Shown here in pieces: positions 1 through 7,689 of a DNA stretch of 64,000 nucleotides. The position numbers were made by a program, and so were the translations under genes. Numbering within the stretch: position 1 is the stretch's first letter; each line of letters begins with the position of its first letter. Source of the stretch: Haloplasma contractile SSD-17B (GTDB lineage: Bacteria; Bacillota_I; Bacilli_A; Haloplasmatales; Haloplasmataceae); the NCBI RefSeq assembly GCF_000215935.2, contig NZ_AFNU02000013.1, positions 1 to 64,000 of the forward strand, in the 5' to 3' direction. The notes under the pieces were generated by a model. It made no database searches. It was not told the origin of the DNA and saw only the letters and a program-made list of their open reading frames with translations.

Positions 1-40
1 ATTAATTAACCGACAGCCCCTTTACTATTAATTAATCATA

Positions 41-643
41 TTATTCTTCAACTGTAATATCGAATACTCTTCCTAATTCATTTGCATGCTCAATTTGACG
101 ACCTTCAACTTCAAAGTCGAACTTGAATTGACCTAATTCCGCATCATTACCAAGCCATGTTGCAATGTCTAGAGTAACATCTAAAATTACGACTTCGCCT
201 GGTTCTAATGTAAAGAAGTCTGAAGTATTACCATTATATAAGATTCCATTATATAACTCAGTTCCACCATTATCTAAAGCAACAGTAAAGTTCATAGCAT
301 TTCTAGGAAGATCAGACGCTTCAGAATCAAACCAATGCTTAATTCTTACTGCTACATTAAAGTCACCTTTATTTTCAATTCTTAATGATCTTTCAAGTGT
401 CGCACCAGGTTGTGTGTTTGCCATATAGTTTACATCAAATAATTGATGTCCACCTTCAAATGTATACCATTCAATTGTGTCCATAGTTGGATCAGTGTAG
501 GTGACATCAATTTCTTGTTTACCCATAACAATACTATTTCCTTCTACTACGATATCATCTGTAAACCAAGCATAAGTAGAACCAGCTAACATTGTAACAC
601 TAAATAGAAACATAAGAGCACTAAGTACTAAAGACTTTTTCAT
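41..643 (-). CDS. tasA: TasA/CalY-family biofilm matrix or camelysin-like protein
   Basis: Predicted exported protein of 200 residues. The N-terminus is a hydrophobic signal (residues 4-24) followed by STYAWFTD, the signature of SipW-dependent TasA/CalY/camelysin precursors. The rest is a beta-rich domain containing ENKGDFNVAVRI and LEPGEVVILDVTLD. Family members form extracellular amyloid-like fibres or surface proteins in Bacillus. The open frame extends to a GTG at 652, but that GTG lies inside the ribosome site (AAAGGTG), so ATG at 643 is the better start. A SipW-type signal peptidase lies 217 bases upstream on the same strand, supporting the call. Whether it forms fibres is an inference. 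Confidence 0.85.
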   Translation of the reverse strand: MKKSLVLSALMFLFSVTMLAGSTYAWFTDDIVVEGNSIVMGKQEIDVTYTDPTMDTIEWYTFEGGHQLFDVNYMANTQPGATLERSLRIENKGDFNVAVRIKHWFDSEASDLPRNAMNFTVALDNGGTELYNGILYNGNTSDFFTLEPGEVVILDVTLDIATWLGNDAELGQFKFDFEVEGRQIEHANELGRVFDITVEE

Positions 644-659
644 TATAATCACCTTTCAA

Positions 660-860
660 ATTTCATATTTTGTCAGAGTTTTAAAAAAATTGACAGTCAT
701 TAATGCAACTCTGCTTAACACTAATGATGTTTAAAACAAACCTTATGATATTACTTAAAATACAGAAATAGTCATTCGATTTGTTTAAAGCCCCTTTAAC
801 CCCATATCCTTTTATATAACGTGTTCTTGGCTTCTTTGGGCTTAATCTATAACAACGGTT
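660..860 (-). other. sipW-tasA intergenic leader
   Basis: About 200 AT-rich bases separate sipW from tasA. The length could allow a separate tasA promoter, but no clear -35/-10 pair or strong terminator is recognised. No open frame with a ribosome site is seen. Confidence 0.3.
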
Positions 861-1529
861 TTAACCATTATTACCATTCATTTTGAGTTGTTCTTTCATC
901 TGATTCAATTCCTCATATAGTTTCTTGTTTCTTTCTATTTCTGCGTCTAATTCCGCTTTTTTCACTTCAATCTCTTGAGTTTTTTCCCTCTTGTATTCTT
1001 TAAATTGCTTAATGAATTCCCATCCACTCATTGCAATTAAAACGAGTAGCGGCATAAAGATCGTAGTAATATAACCGATTGGTGTTTTGATAAAGTCTAG
1101 CAAGTGACCACCGTTTGGAATTCTAAATAAGTACTTTCCTATAACATTGCTTGCCAAAACGGGATCTTCATCTGCTTGATCAACATTAATCCCTTTTGTG
1201 ATAAAGGCATCTTTAGACTCATGCACAGTTTTTCCCTGTATTTGGTGTGTTACAACCGTTCCATCATTAACATAAAATGTAACTGTATCTCCTGATTGAA
1301 GTGATTCTGAATTAACTACTTTTGAAATCACGATATCACCAGCTTCAAATTTAGGTTTCATTGAATCTGATAATACGATAAATAGTTTATAACCCATAAA
1401 CCCTCTTCCATAATCTTTGTTCACGTTAACTGAAACAATTGTAAAAATCAACATAAACAGTGCAAAGCCAATCATGAATACGGATAAGCTTTTTTTAATG
1501 ACTTCCTTATTAAGTTCTATTTTTTTCAT
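861..1529 (-). CDS. sipW: Signal peptidase I, SipW (ER/archaeal) type
   Basis: Membrane-bound signal peptidase of 222 residues. It has an N-terminal transmembrane segment (about 15-35), the catalytic Ser in LSDSMKPKFEAGD (Ser56) and a His in GTVVTHQ (His95) in place of the Lys of bacterial-type enzymes. This marks the SipW class, which processes TasA/CalY precursors such as the neighbour downstream. A second membrane segment is near 160-180, and a charged coiled-coil tail rich in Glu/Lys follows. The frame reaches a GTG at 1541, but ATG at 1529 is likelier, with GAGGTG about 11 bases upstream. Substrate assignment comes from family knowledge and neighbourhood. Confidence 0.9.
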   Translation of the reverse strand: MKKIELNKEVIKKSLSVFMIGFALFMLIFTIVSVNVNKDYGRGFMGYKLFIVLSDSMKPKFEAGDIVISKVVNSESLQSGDTVTFYVNDGTVVTHQIQGKTVHESKDAFITKGINVDQADEDPVLASNVIGKYLFRIPNGGHLLDFIKTPIGYITTIFMPLLVLIAMSGWEFIKQFKEYKREKTQEIEVKKAELDAEIERNKKLYEELNQMKEQLKMNGNNG

Positions 1530-1677
1530 CCTACATCCCACACCTCTTTAACTAGTTTTTTTAGTATCATATCTATTGGTTAAACCATTGGTGACAAGCA
1601 TTTTAATTATAATTCATATGTCTCGTATATTAGTGATGATTTTAGCGAATTATGTACTGTTAAAGAAAACTATTTAT

Positions 1678-1790
1678 GCTAGGGGGCCCTCGGCCCTACT
1701 AGTAATCTTGATGTGAACCCCCTATTAAGCACGTAGCAGTTTAAATTTGTGGGGGAAATGAAAACAGCTGACGTAGCCTAATAGTTTTTT
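1678..1790 (+). ncRNA. Putative structured RNA: G/C-tract pseudoknot with intrinsic terminator
   Basis: GC-rich island in an AT-rich gap. Hairpin 1 spans 1679-1702 (CTAG arms, GGGCC/GGCCC core). Hairpin 2 has arms 1722-1737 and 1767-1784 (CTATTA/TAATAG, GC/GC, ACGT/ACGT, AGC/GCT with single bulges) and is followed at once by six T, as in an intrinsic terminator. Five C at 1718-1722 can pair either with five G in hairpin 1 (1682-1686) or with five G in the loop of hairpin 2 (1751-1755). The second pairing makes an H-type pseudoknot. I do not recognise a known riboswitch consensus. No gene starts within 450 bases downstream, so it may end a small RNA rather than control arsR. Confidence 0.5.
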
Positions 1791-2248
1791 CTAGTACCCA
1801 TCTTAACTATATGTAGTTATATCCATAATATTCCATAATTGCCAGTTTTTATGCACTGTATGACAATATTGAACTATGGAGTTGGTTGTTCACAGCTTCA
1901 TTTTCAATATATTTCAACACTATTTTTATAAGTTAATCATTTGCAGTATGAAGATCATCTCTTTGTAATGTTTGCTTAAAAAATAAATTAGAAGAGATGA
2001 ACAAATAGACTCTCTACTCTAATATATAGAATAGGCGATTAAAAGGTGACAAACATCATAAACTTTTAGAATTTAATATCGCTGATTGATCAGTATGATT
2101 TGTTAACAATCTGTAAATTATGAACATAATTGTAGACATTTTTATTTTTTTATCCTATTATATTACTGTATTCGAATATGGTAATGTGTTTAGCTGAAAA
2201 AATAGTGTTCCTCGCTTCGAGGTATACTAAGCAAGATGAGGTGTTATT
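1791..2248. promoter_or_regulatory. arsR upstream region
   Basis: AT-rich gap. Two short dyads lie close to arsR: TATTCGAATA at 2169-2178 and CCTCG-CTT-CGAGG at 2210-2222. The second is 27 bases before the start codon and could be an operator or a leader hairpin. ArsR proteins bind imperfect dyads near their own promoter, so self-repression here is an inference. Otherwise nothing recognisable. Confidence 0.35.
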
Positions 2249-2614
2249 ATGGAACTTTTCGAAGTGTTTAAATTAGTAGCGGATGAAACTCGTTTGCGTA
2301 TTATCAATCTGCTAATGATGGGTGAGTTATGCGTGTGTGAAATAGAGGCGATTCTTGATTTAAGTCAGTCAAAGATATCCAGGCATTTAAACGCGCTACG
2401 TAAGGAATCAGTAATTGACTACGAACGTCGTACATCATGGAACCACTACTTTATTGAACAGAGTTTCCTAGATGAACATTCGGATTTAATTATCTATCTA
2501 GAGGAAGATGTATTAAATAAGGAACCATTCAATCTGGATCGTGACAGGCTCGAACACTATCAAACAAGTTGTTATACTTGCGCGTCCATCACAGATTATA
2601 AACAGAATAAATAG
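2249..2614 (+). CDS. arsR: ArsR/SmtB-family arsenic-responsive repressor
   Basis: Winged-helix repressor of 121 residues. The segment GELCVCEIEAILDLSQSKIS (27-46) contains the Cys-Val-Cys As(III)/Sb(III)-sensing pair of the E. coli R773-type ArsR site and the recognition helix. A second Cys pair lies near the C-terminus (SCYTCAS). Metalloid binding should release it from DNA and induce the downstream pump. GAGGTG stands 8 bases before the ATG. The gene is 11 bases upstream of the ACR3 gene, so the two are surely one transcript. Confidence 0.93.
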   Translation: MELFEVFKLVADETRLRIINLLMMGELCVCEIEAILDLSQSKISRHLNALRKESVIDYERRTSWNHYFIEQSFLDEHSDLIIYLEEDVLNKEPFNLDRDRLEHYQTSCYTCASITDYKQNK

Positions 2615-2625
2615 GAGGCAGAAAC

Positions 2626-3714
2626 ATGGCAGAGAAAAAATATTCAGGAATTAGTTTTTTTGAAAGATATTTAACCGTATGGGTTGCTCTATGTATCATA
2701 GTCGGAGTTTTAATCGGACAATTCATTCCAGTAATACCAAACACATTAGGTAAACCACCCTTTACATACGAACAGATTTCGATTCCGATCGCGGTCTTAA
2801 TCTGGTTAATGATTTACCCGATGATGCTAAAAATTGATTTCTCAAGTATCGTAAAGGCAACTAAGAATCCAAAGGGATTAACCGTTACTACAGTAGTCAA
2901 CTGGTTAATCAAGCCATTCACAATGTACGTGATTGCAGCATTCTTCTTAAAGGTCGTATTTCAGAACTTAATTGATCCAGACTTAGCGAGTGATTACTTA
3001 GCTGGAGCAATTATCCTAGGTGCAGCACCGTGTACAGCGATGGTATTTGTATGGAGTCACTTAACGAAAGGGAACCCAGCTTATACAGTCGTGCAAGTAG
3101 CGGTGAATGACTTAATTTTATTATTTGCATTTGTTCCGATTGTTGCATTATTACTTGGTCAAACAGAAGCCTTTGTTCCATTTGGAACATTAACTTTATC
3201 CGTTGTTCTGTTTGTAGTTATTCCGCTTACACTTGGTTACCTATCACGTGTGTTCATTATAAGGAAAAAAGGCATCGATTACTTAGAAAATGTTTATATC
3301 AAAAAGTTCGGTAATGTTACTATTGTTGGACTCTTACTGACACTGATTTTAATTTTCACACTACAAGGAAGTGCAATCATTGATAATCCACTACATATTG
3401 GTTTAATCTCAGTTCCATTAATTATCCAGACTGTATTCATCTTCTTAATTGCTTACCTATGGGCTAAAGTTTGGAAGTTACCTCATGATATAGCAGCACC
3501 TGGTGCGATGATCGGGGCAAGTAACTTCTTTGAACTAGCGGTTGCAGTAGCAATTGCATTATTTGGAGCACAATCAGGTGCAACTCTCGCTACAGTAGTT
3601 GGTGTGTTAGTTGAGGTACCATTAATGTTAGCACTTGTTAAAATCGCAAACAGTACAAGGAAGTGGTTTGCTGAACCTAAACCTGATACTGATTTTGCTG
3701 AATTGCATCAATAG
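2626..3714 (+). CDS. acr3: ACR3-family arsenite efflux permease
   Basis: Polytopic membrane protein of 362 residues, the usual ACR3 length, with about ten hydrophobic segments. The motif LGAAPCTAMVFVWSHLTKGN holds the conserved Cys of helix 4 needed for As(III) transport. A second signature, GASNFFELAVAVAIALFG, lies near residue 300. It exports arsenite, including that made by ArsC, using the proton gradient. AGGAGG precedes the ATG, and the gene is directly coupled to arsR upstream. Confidence 0.95.
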   Translation: MAEKKYSGISFFERYLTVWVALCIIVGVLIGQFIPVIPNTLGKPPFTYEQISIPIAVLIWLMIYPMMLKIDFSSIVKATKNPKGLTVTTVVNWLIKPFTMYVIAAFFLKVVFQNLIDPDLASDYLAGAIILGAAPCTAMVFVWSHLTKGNPAYTVVQVAVNDLILLFAFVPIVALLLGQTEAFVPFGTLTLSVVLFVVIPLTLGYLSRVFIIRKKGIDYLENVYIKKFGNVTIVGLLLTLILIFTLQGSAIIDNPLHIGLISVPLIIQTVFIFLIAYLWAKVWKLPHDIAAPGAMIGASNFFELAVAVAIALFGAQSGATLATVVGVLVEVPLMLALVKIANSTRKWFAEPKPDTDFAELHQ

Positions 3715-3821
3715 GATGGATATGTTCTTCTGAACGCATTTAAATTTCTATAAAAGGTATTGGATAATAAGGAAGTTTTCATTTATAATATAACTAGCAT
3801 ATAAATGAAAGGAACATAATT

Positions 3822-4412
3822 ATGGCACGCATTTTACAAATTAAAATTTCACTTAAGCATATCGAACCACTCATTTACCGTACAATTCACGTTCAGGATG
3901 ATACGAATTTCCATGACTTGCATCTTATGATTCAAGCCGCGTTTGGATGGACGTACTCGCATGTGTACATATTTAAAATACGTGGTTTAAACATTGAAAC
4001 TAGGAATCCTTATACGATGGATTTTATTTCTCCTGAAAACAGCACATTAGAAGCAAAGGAAACTAAAATCAATCAATTCTTACTGAAACCAGGTAACAAT
4101 TTCTCTTATGTCTACGATCTCGGTGATTACTTTGAACATGAGATTTTAATTGAGGAAGTTGTTAAAGAAGATAAACGTGTAAAGTATCCAAAGCTTGTTG
4201 ATGGAGCTAGACGTTGTGCACCTGAAGATATGGGCGGACCTCACTTCTATTCGGACTTCGTTAAGATGCTTACGGATGGCGATGTGGATGAAGACTTCGA
4301 GCATATATTAGAATGGCTTGGTGATGAGTTTGACCCCGAGTACTTTGATTTAAAAGAAAGCAACAAGGACTTAAGAAACTATAAAGACTGGGACTTTAAT
4401 GAAATGGAATAG
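3822..4412 (+). CDS. Plasmid pRiA4b ORF-3-like protein
   Basis: Cytoplasmic protein of 196 residues matching the pRiA4b ORF-3 family. Markers are the opening ILQIKISLKHIEPLIYRTIH, the middle YDLGDYFEHEILIE and GARRCAPEDMGGPHFYSDFV. The molecular function of the family is not established; members occur on plasmids, mobile elements and chromosomes. It sits between the arsenite pump (107-base gap) and arsC (32-base gap) on the same strand, so it is probably co-transcribed. A role in metalloid resistance is only suggested by position. Ribosome site GAAAGGAAC precedes the ATG. Confidence 0.85.
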   Translation: MARILQIKISLKHIEPLIYRTIHVQDDTNFHDLHLMIQAAFGWTYSHVYIFKIRGLNIETRNPYTMDFISPENSTLEAKETKINQFLLKPGNNFSYVYDLGDYFEHEILIEEVVKEDKRVKYPKLVDGARRCAPEDMGGPHFYSDFVKMLTDGDVDEDFEHILEWLGDEFDPEYFDLKESNKDLRNYKDWDFNEME

Positions 4413-4444
4413 GGTCCAGAATTCATATATTAGGAGGTCTATAC

Positions 4445-4846
4445 ATGAAGAAGAAAGTAGCATTTGTATGTATCCATAATTCATGTCGTTCACAAATGGC
4501 AGAAGGATGGGCAAAGAAATTAGGTAGCGATGTACTTGACGTTTATTCAGCAGGGACAGAGGATTACCCTGAGGTTAAACCTGGTGCGGTTCAGGTCATG
4601 GAGGAGTTAGACATTAGCATGTCTGAACACCGTCCAAAGTTATTAACGGATATCCCTAATGAGTTAGACATTTTAATCACAATGGGATGTGGCGTAGAGT
4701 GTCCTCATGTACCGACAAAGCACCGTGAAGATTGGGGACTTGAGGATCCATCAGGAGGACCAATCGAAGGCTTCCGTAACACACGCGACATCATTAAAGG
4801 TAAGGTCGAAGATCTTATCACACGTGTTAAGCGTGGGGAGTTATAA
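4445..4846 (+). CDS. arsC: Thioredoxin-coupled arsenate reductase
   Basis: Arsenate reductase of 133 residues with the low-molecular-weight phosphatase fold. The CX5R nucleophile loop is FVCIHNSCRSQMAEG (Cys9, Arg15), and the resolving pair is ITMGCGVECPH (about residues 80 and 84), followed by DWGLEDPSG. It reduces As(V) to As(III) for export by ACR3, with thioredoxin as usual reductant. AGGAGG precedes ATG. It is the last gene of the ars cassette and is followed by a strong terminator. Confidence 0.95.
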   Translation: MKKKVAFVCIHNSCRSQMAEGWAKKLGSDVLDVYSAGTEDYPEVKPGAVQVMEELDISMSEHRPKLLTDIPNELDILITMGCGVECPHVPTKHREDWGLEDPSGGPIEGFRNTRDIIKGKVEDLITRVKRGEL

Positions 4847-4861
4847 TAACTATTGAAATAA

Positions 4862-4906
4862 AAAAAAGGCATCTCAAACTACTTTTCAGTTTGAGATGCC
4901 TTTTTT
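4862..4906 (+). terminator. Terminator of the ars cassette
   Basis: A 13-bp perfect stem (GGCATCTCAAACT at 4868-4880, complement ending at 4900) is followed by six T. A run of A precedes it, so it could work in both directions. The GGCATCTCAA core recurs in terminators near 17700 and 35260. Confidence 0.9.
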
Positions 4907-5294
4907 AGTATTTTTTTAAACGAATAGACTTTGAATGATTCTAGGTTAATAAGGTGTATTTTTTAGAAAACTAAAAGAGCTTATACTAAACTCTCCATTG
5001 TGGTCAATATTAATATTAATTTTAGCATTATTCAATTATATGATGTAGTCTATAAAGATTATTTTATTATAGTGGGTTATGATGTATTAAATATATTAAT
5101 TATTAAGTATGATTATACTAATAATTCTTTTCTTTACATTTTCATTCTCTAAAAGTTATAGAAAAATAGGAAATAATAGTATATAATATAATGAGAGTTT
5201 TACAATAATTACCATTTTTAGACATATGGGATGATAAAATAATTATGGGATTATATTAAAAAAATAATAAATTTGTAAGTAGAGGGAGTAATAT
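4907..5294. other. AT-rich gap before the channel gene
   Basis: About 390 very AT-rich bases with no open frame carrying a ribosome site. A promoter for the channel gene is expected here but cannot be singled out in this composition. Confidence 0.3.
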
Positions 5295-7004
5295 ATGGAG
5301 GATAAACGGATAAAGATAAGTGGAAATGATGTTTATGTCACTGACTATATCGTTGAATATGATAATTTTTTTGAGCTACTATTGAAGTATAAAAAGAATT
5401 ATAATCTAATTTTTGATAATTGTACTTTTAACATTATTTCTGATTCATTCCATAGTGCGAATAATCAGAACTACTATGTTGTTAATTCTATTAAATATGC
5501 TAATTGCACATTTTACAATAAAGAAATTACTAATTCAATTTACTTAATAAAGGAAGTTTTATTTAAAAATTGCCGTGCTGAGTGTGATATATTTTTTGCT
5601 TTTTTCAAACCAGTAAAACCGTCAAAACCAGTCGTATTTAAAGTTGAAAAGTGCAATTTTTTAAATCTAGACTTTGACTATAATGTGATTGATGAATTTA
5701 ACAATCTCCTAATTAGAGAAAGAAGTAATGAAATATATTTTTCATTGGATATAAGTAAGGATACTATAATAGAAAATGATTTATCTATTATTAATTGTCA
5801 ATTTTACAACCTGGAAATTAGAGACTGTGAAATTAATGGGGATGTAAAAATAGAAAATAATATTGTTTATAATGAACTCTCCTTTATAGATAATGACATA
5901 AAATCTAAAAAGATGAGTCTAGATACTAATTTAGTTTTAAACTCTCTTAAAATTAATAGTATTTTTAATAAAATTAAATCCTATAATATTTCTTCAAATA
6001 TAATAGTTAATAATCTAGATTTAACAAGGCTGGTAATCTTTAATAGTGAATATGAAAAAATTAATCTTAATATTACTAATAATAATATCTCCGACTTATT
6101 TATTATTAGTTTAGTTAATAATGAAATAGAATTTTTAGCAAATTTAATATTAAACTTAAACGAGGGGAGATTTGAACCAGAATACTTTCACGAAGTGGTA
6201 AATTATTATTACTATTCTATTCTTCATTCAGATAATTTAACGGAACATATTAATTCATACTTTATGAACAAATACTCATTCCTAGATGAAAATTATTCTT
6301 ACCGTAATATTGATAATGACGATAAAGAATATTTAAATCAAATGATTGTTGAGTTTGTACATAAATTAAGTTATTTTAACTATAAACTCTTAAACTTGGA
6401 ACCCAAATATACTTTAATTCTTAGAAGTGCAAGTATTGAGAACTGTGACATCCATCTCGATTATAGTGAATTCTCAGCATTAGATATTTATAGAGCTAAA
6501 ATTTCATTTATTGATCCCATTACTTTTAATCAAGCAAAAAATATTATACAGGCTAATAATAATGAAGAAGTTAGCCAATCTTTTCAAATACTATCTAATA
6601 TTTATAGAAATCGCGATCTAAAACTATCAAACAAGTTCAAAGAATTTTCATTAGATATTAAGTATAATAACAGACTAAAAAAATTCTTTTCAGGATATGA
6701 TGTTTACCCATGGAAAGTGTTGAGATTCATGTTAATTATTATGGTTGCATTTGCTATTGTTTATTTTTTTACCGGTTTAAATAATACCGACTATAAAAAG
6801 ACTTATACGCTATATAGATGGAGTGTAGCTACTAATATTGAGTTGTGGAGAGCATTCTATTTTTCAATTGTAACTTTTTCAACACTAGGTTTTGGTGACT
6901 TATATCCAAATAAATATTCAAGTTTTTTTGCAGCTTCTGAAGGACTTATAGGTGCATTTACAATTGCCTATTATATAGGCATTAAAATTAATAATAGGAA
7001 TTAG
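5295..7004 (+). CDS. Beta-helix-like protein with C-terminal two-TM potassium channel pore
   Basis: A 569-residue protein. Residues 1-470 are rich in Asn, Ile and short strands with recurring F/L-x-N-C-x-F patterns (for example IINCQFYNLEIRDCEING), like degenerate pentapeptide or right-handed beta-helix repeats. The last 100 residues form a K+ channel module: TM1 at about 475-493, pore helix and selectivity filter TLGFGD (530-535), TM2 at about 543-562. The GFG filter argues for potassium. The large N-terminal part is presumably a cytoplasmic sensor or scaffold, which is an inference. AGAGGGAG precedes the ATG. Base composition is more AT-rich than neighbouring genes, a hint of transfer. Confidence 0.8.
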   Translation: MEDKRIKISGNDVYVTDYIVEYDNFFELLLKYKKNYNLIFDNCTFNIISDSFHSANNQNYYVVNSIKYANCTFYNKEITNSIYLIKEVLFKNCRAECDIFFAFFKPVKPSKPVVFKVEKCNFLNLDFDYNVIDEFNNLLIRERSNEIYFSLDISKDTIIENDLSIINCQFYNLEIRDCEINGDVKIENNIVYNELSFIDNDIKSKKMSLDTNLVLNSLKINSIFNKIKSYNISSNIIVNNLDLTRLVIFNSEYEKINLNITNNNISDLFIISLVNNEIEFLANLILNLNEGRFEPEYFHEVVNYYYYSILHSDNLTEHINSYFMNKYSFLDENYSYRNIDNDDKEYLNQMIVEFVHKLSYFNYKLLNLEPKYTLILRSASIENCDIHLDYSEFSALDIYRAKISFIDPITFNQAKNIIQANNNEEVSQSFQILSNIYRNRDLKLSNKFKEFSLDIKYNNRLKKFFSGYDVYPWKVLRFMLIIMVAFAIVYFFTGLNNTDYKKTYTLYRWSVATNIELWRAFYFSIVTFSTLGFGDLYPNKYSSFFAASEGLIGAFTIAYYIGIKINNRN

Positions 7005-7204
7005 TTACTATAATGTTTAATTTTTTTTAACTGATTATTGCTATTATAAACTTCAATTGTTATAATTTGGTCAGTATATTTTTCTTTTATGAATGCAACT
7101 GCATCTTCTGTATTTTTATTTTTTATACGATAATTTAAGTCTTTTGAGTTACTATATACTTTGAATCCCTTTATTGTCGGATAGAAAAATAATTTTATAC
7201 TCAT
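7001..7204 (-). CDS. Small hypothetical protein, 67 residues
   Basis: Short protein, Lys/Tyr/Asn-rich, with no membrane segment or recognised motif. A GAAAGG ribosome site lies 9 bases before the ATG. It converges on the channel gene and overlaps its stop region by four bases. It shares the AT-rich composition of that gene, so both may belong to one acquired segment. Function unknown. Confidence 0.55.
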   Translation of the reverse strand: MSIKLFFYPTIKGFKVYSNSKDLNYRIKNKNTEDAVAFIKEKYTDQIITIEVYNSNNQLKKIKHYSN

Positions 7205-7376
7205 AATTTCATACCTTTCATTATTTATTACATACTATGAATTTGTACTATTAATAATTCTTAGTATATATAATATAATGTATCTTATTTAAAAAAATGT
7301 TAAATTATGGTATTAATCCACAGGAAGTGGTATAATATATTTAACTTATTTTAGTTTTCGGGGAGGGAGAGAATAT

Positions 7377-7583
7377 ATGGCTAACTTAAAAAGTCATTTA
7401 TTAAAGAAACATATTTTAAATCATAATATAATAGATGTTGTATTAACTGATTTAGAAATTCAGCAAGAGGTATCTAGCTTAAAAATTGCCCGAGAAAAAT
7501 ATAATAATGCACAAAAAAGACGCCAATTCATTAAAAATGGTAATGATTACTCAAATAGTAGTATTATAAGGTCATTAAAATAG
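7377..7583 (+). CDS. Small hypothetical protein, 68 residues
   Basis: Basic, helical-looking protein with no recognised domain; the C-terminal half is rich in Arg, Lys and Asn. Support comes from context: GGGAGGGAGAG stands directly upstream of the ATG, a TATAAT lies near 7332, and a strong terminator follows at 7606-7647. Function unknown. Confidence 0.6.
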   Translation: MANLKSHLLKKHILNHNIIDVVLTDLEIQQEVSSLKIAREKYNNAQKRRQFIKNGNDYSNSSIIRSLK

Positions 7584-7605
7584 AATATGCAATTGAGAAA
7601 ATTAG

Positions 7606-7647
7606 AAAAAGCGTACTTATCTCAAACGAGATTAGGTACGCTTTTTT
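7606..7647. terminator. Bidirectional terminator
   Basis: AAGCGTAC and GTACGCTT arms flank an inner TCTC/GAGA stem. T runs are present on both strands, so it can serve the 68-residue gene on plus and the GGDEF/HD-GYP gene on minus. Confidence 0.85.
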
Positions 7648-7689
7648 ATATGGTGTTTAGACTACTAATACTTCTACATTCTGCTTAAA

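Noticed and set aside
1678-1790. Known riboswitch classes (c-di-GMP-I/II, fluoride, tmRNA fragment)
   Set aside because: Short resemblances such as ACGTAGCCTAATAG to tmRNA and GCTGACG to the fluoride class do not extend to the conserved cores.
2210-2222. Terminator before arsR
   Set aside because: The CCTCG-CTT-CGAGG hairpin has no T tail, so it is more likely an operator or leader element.
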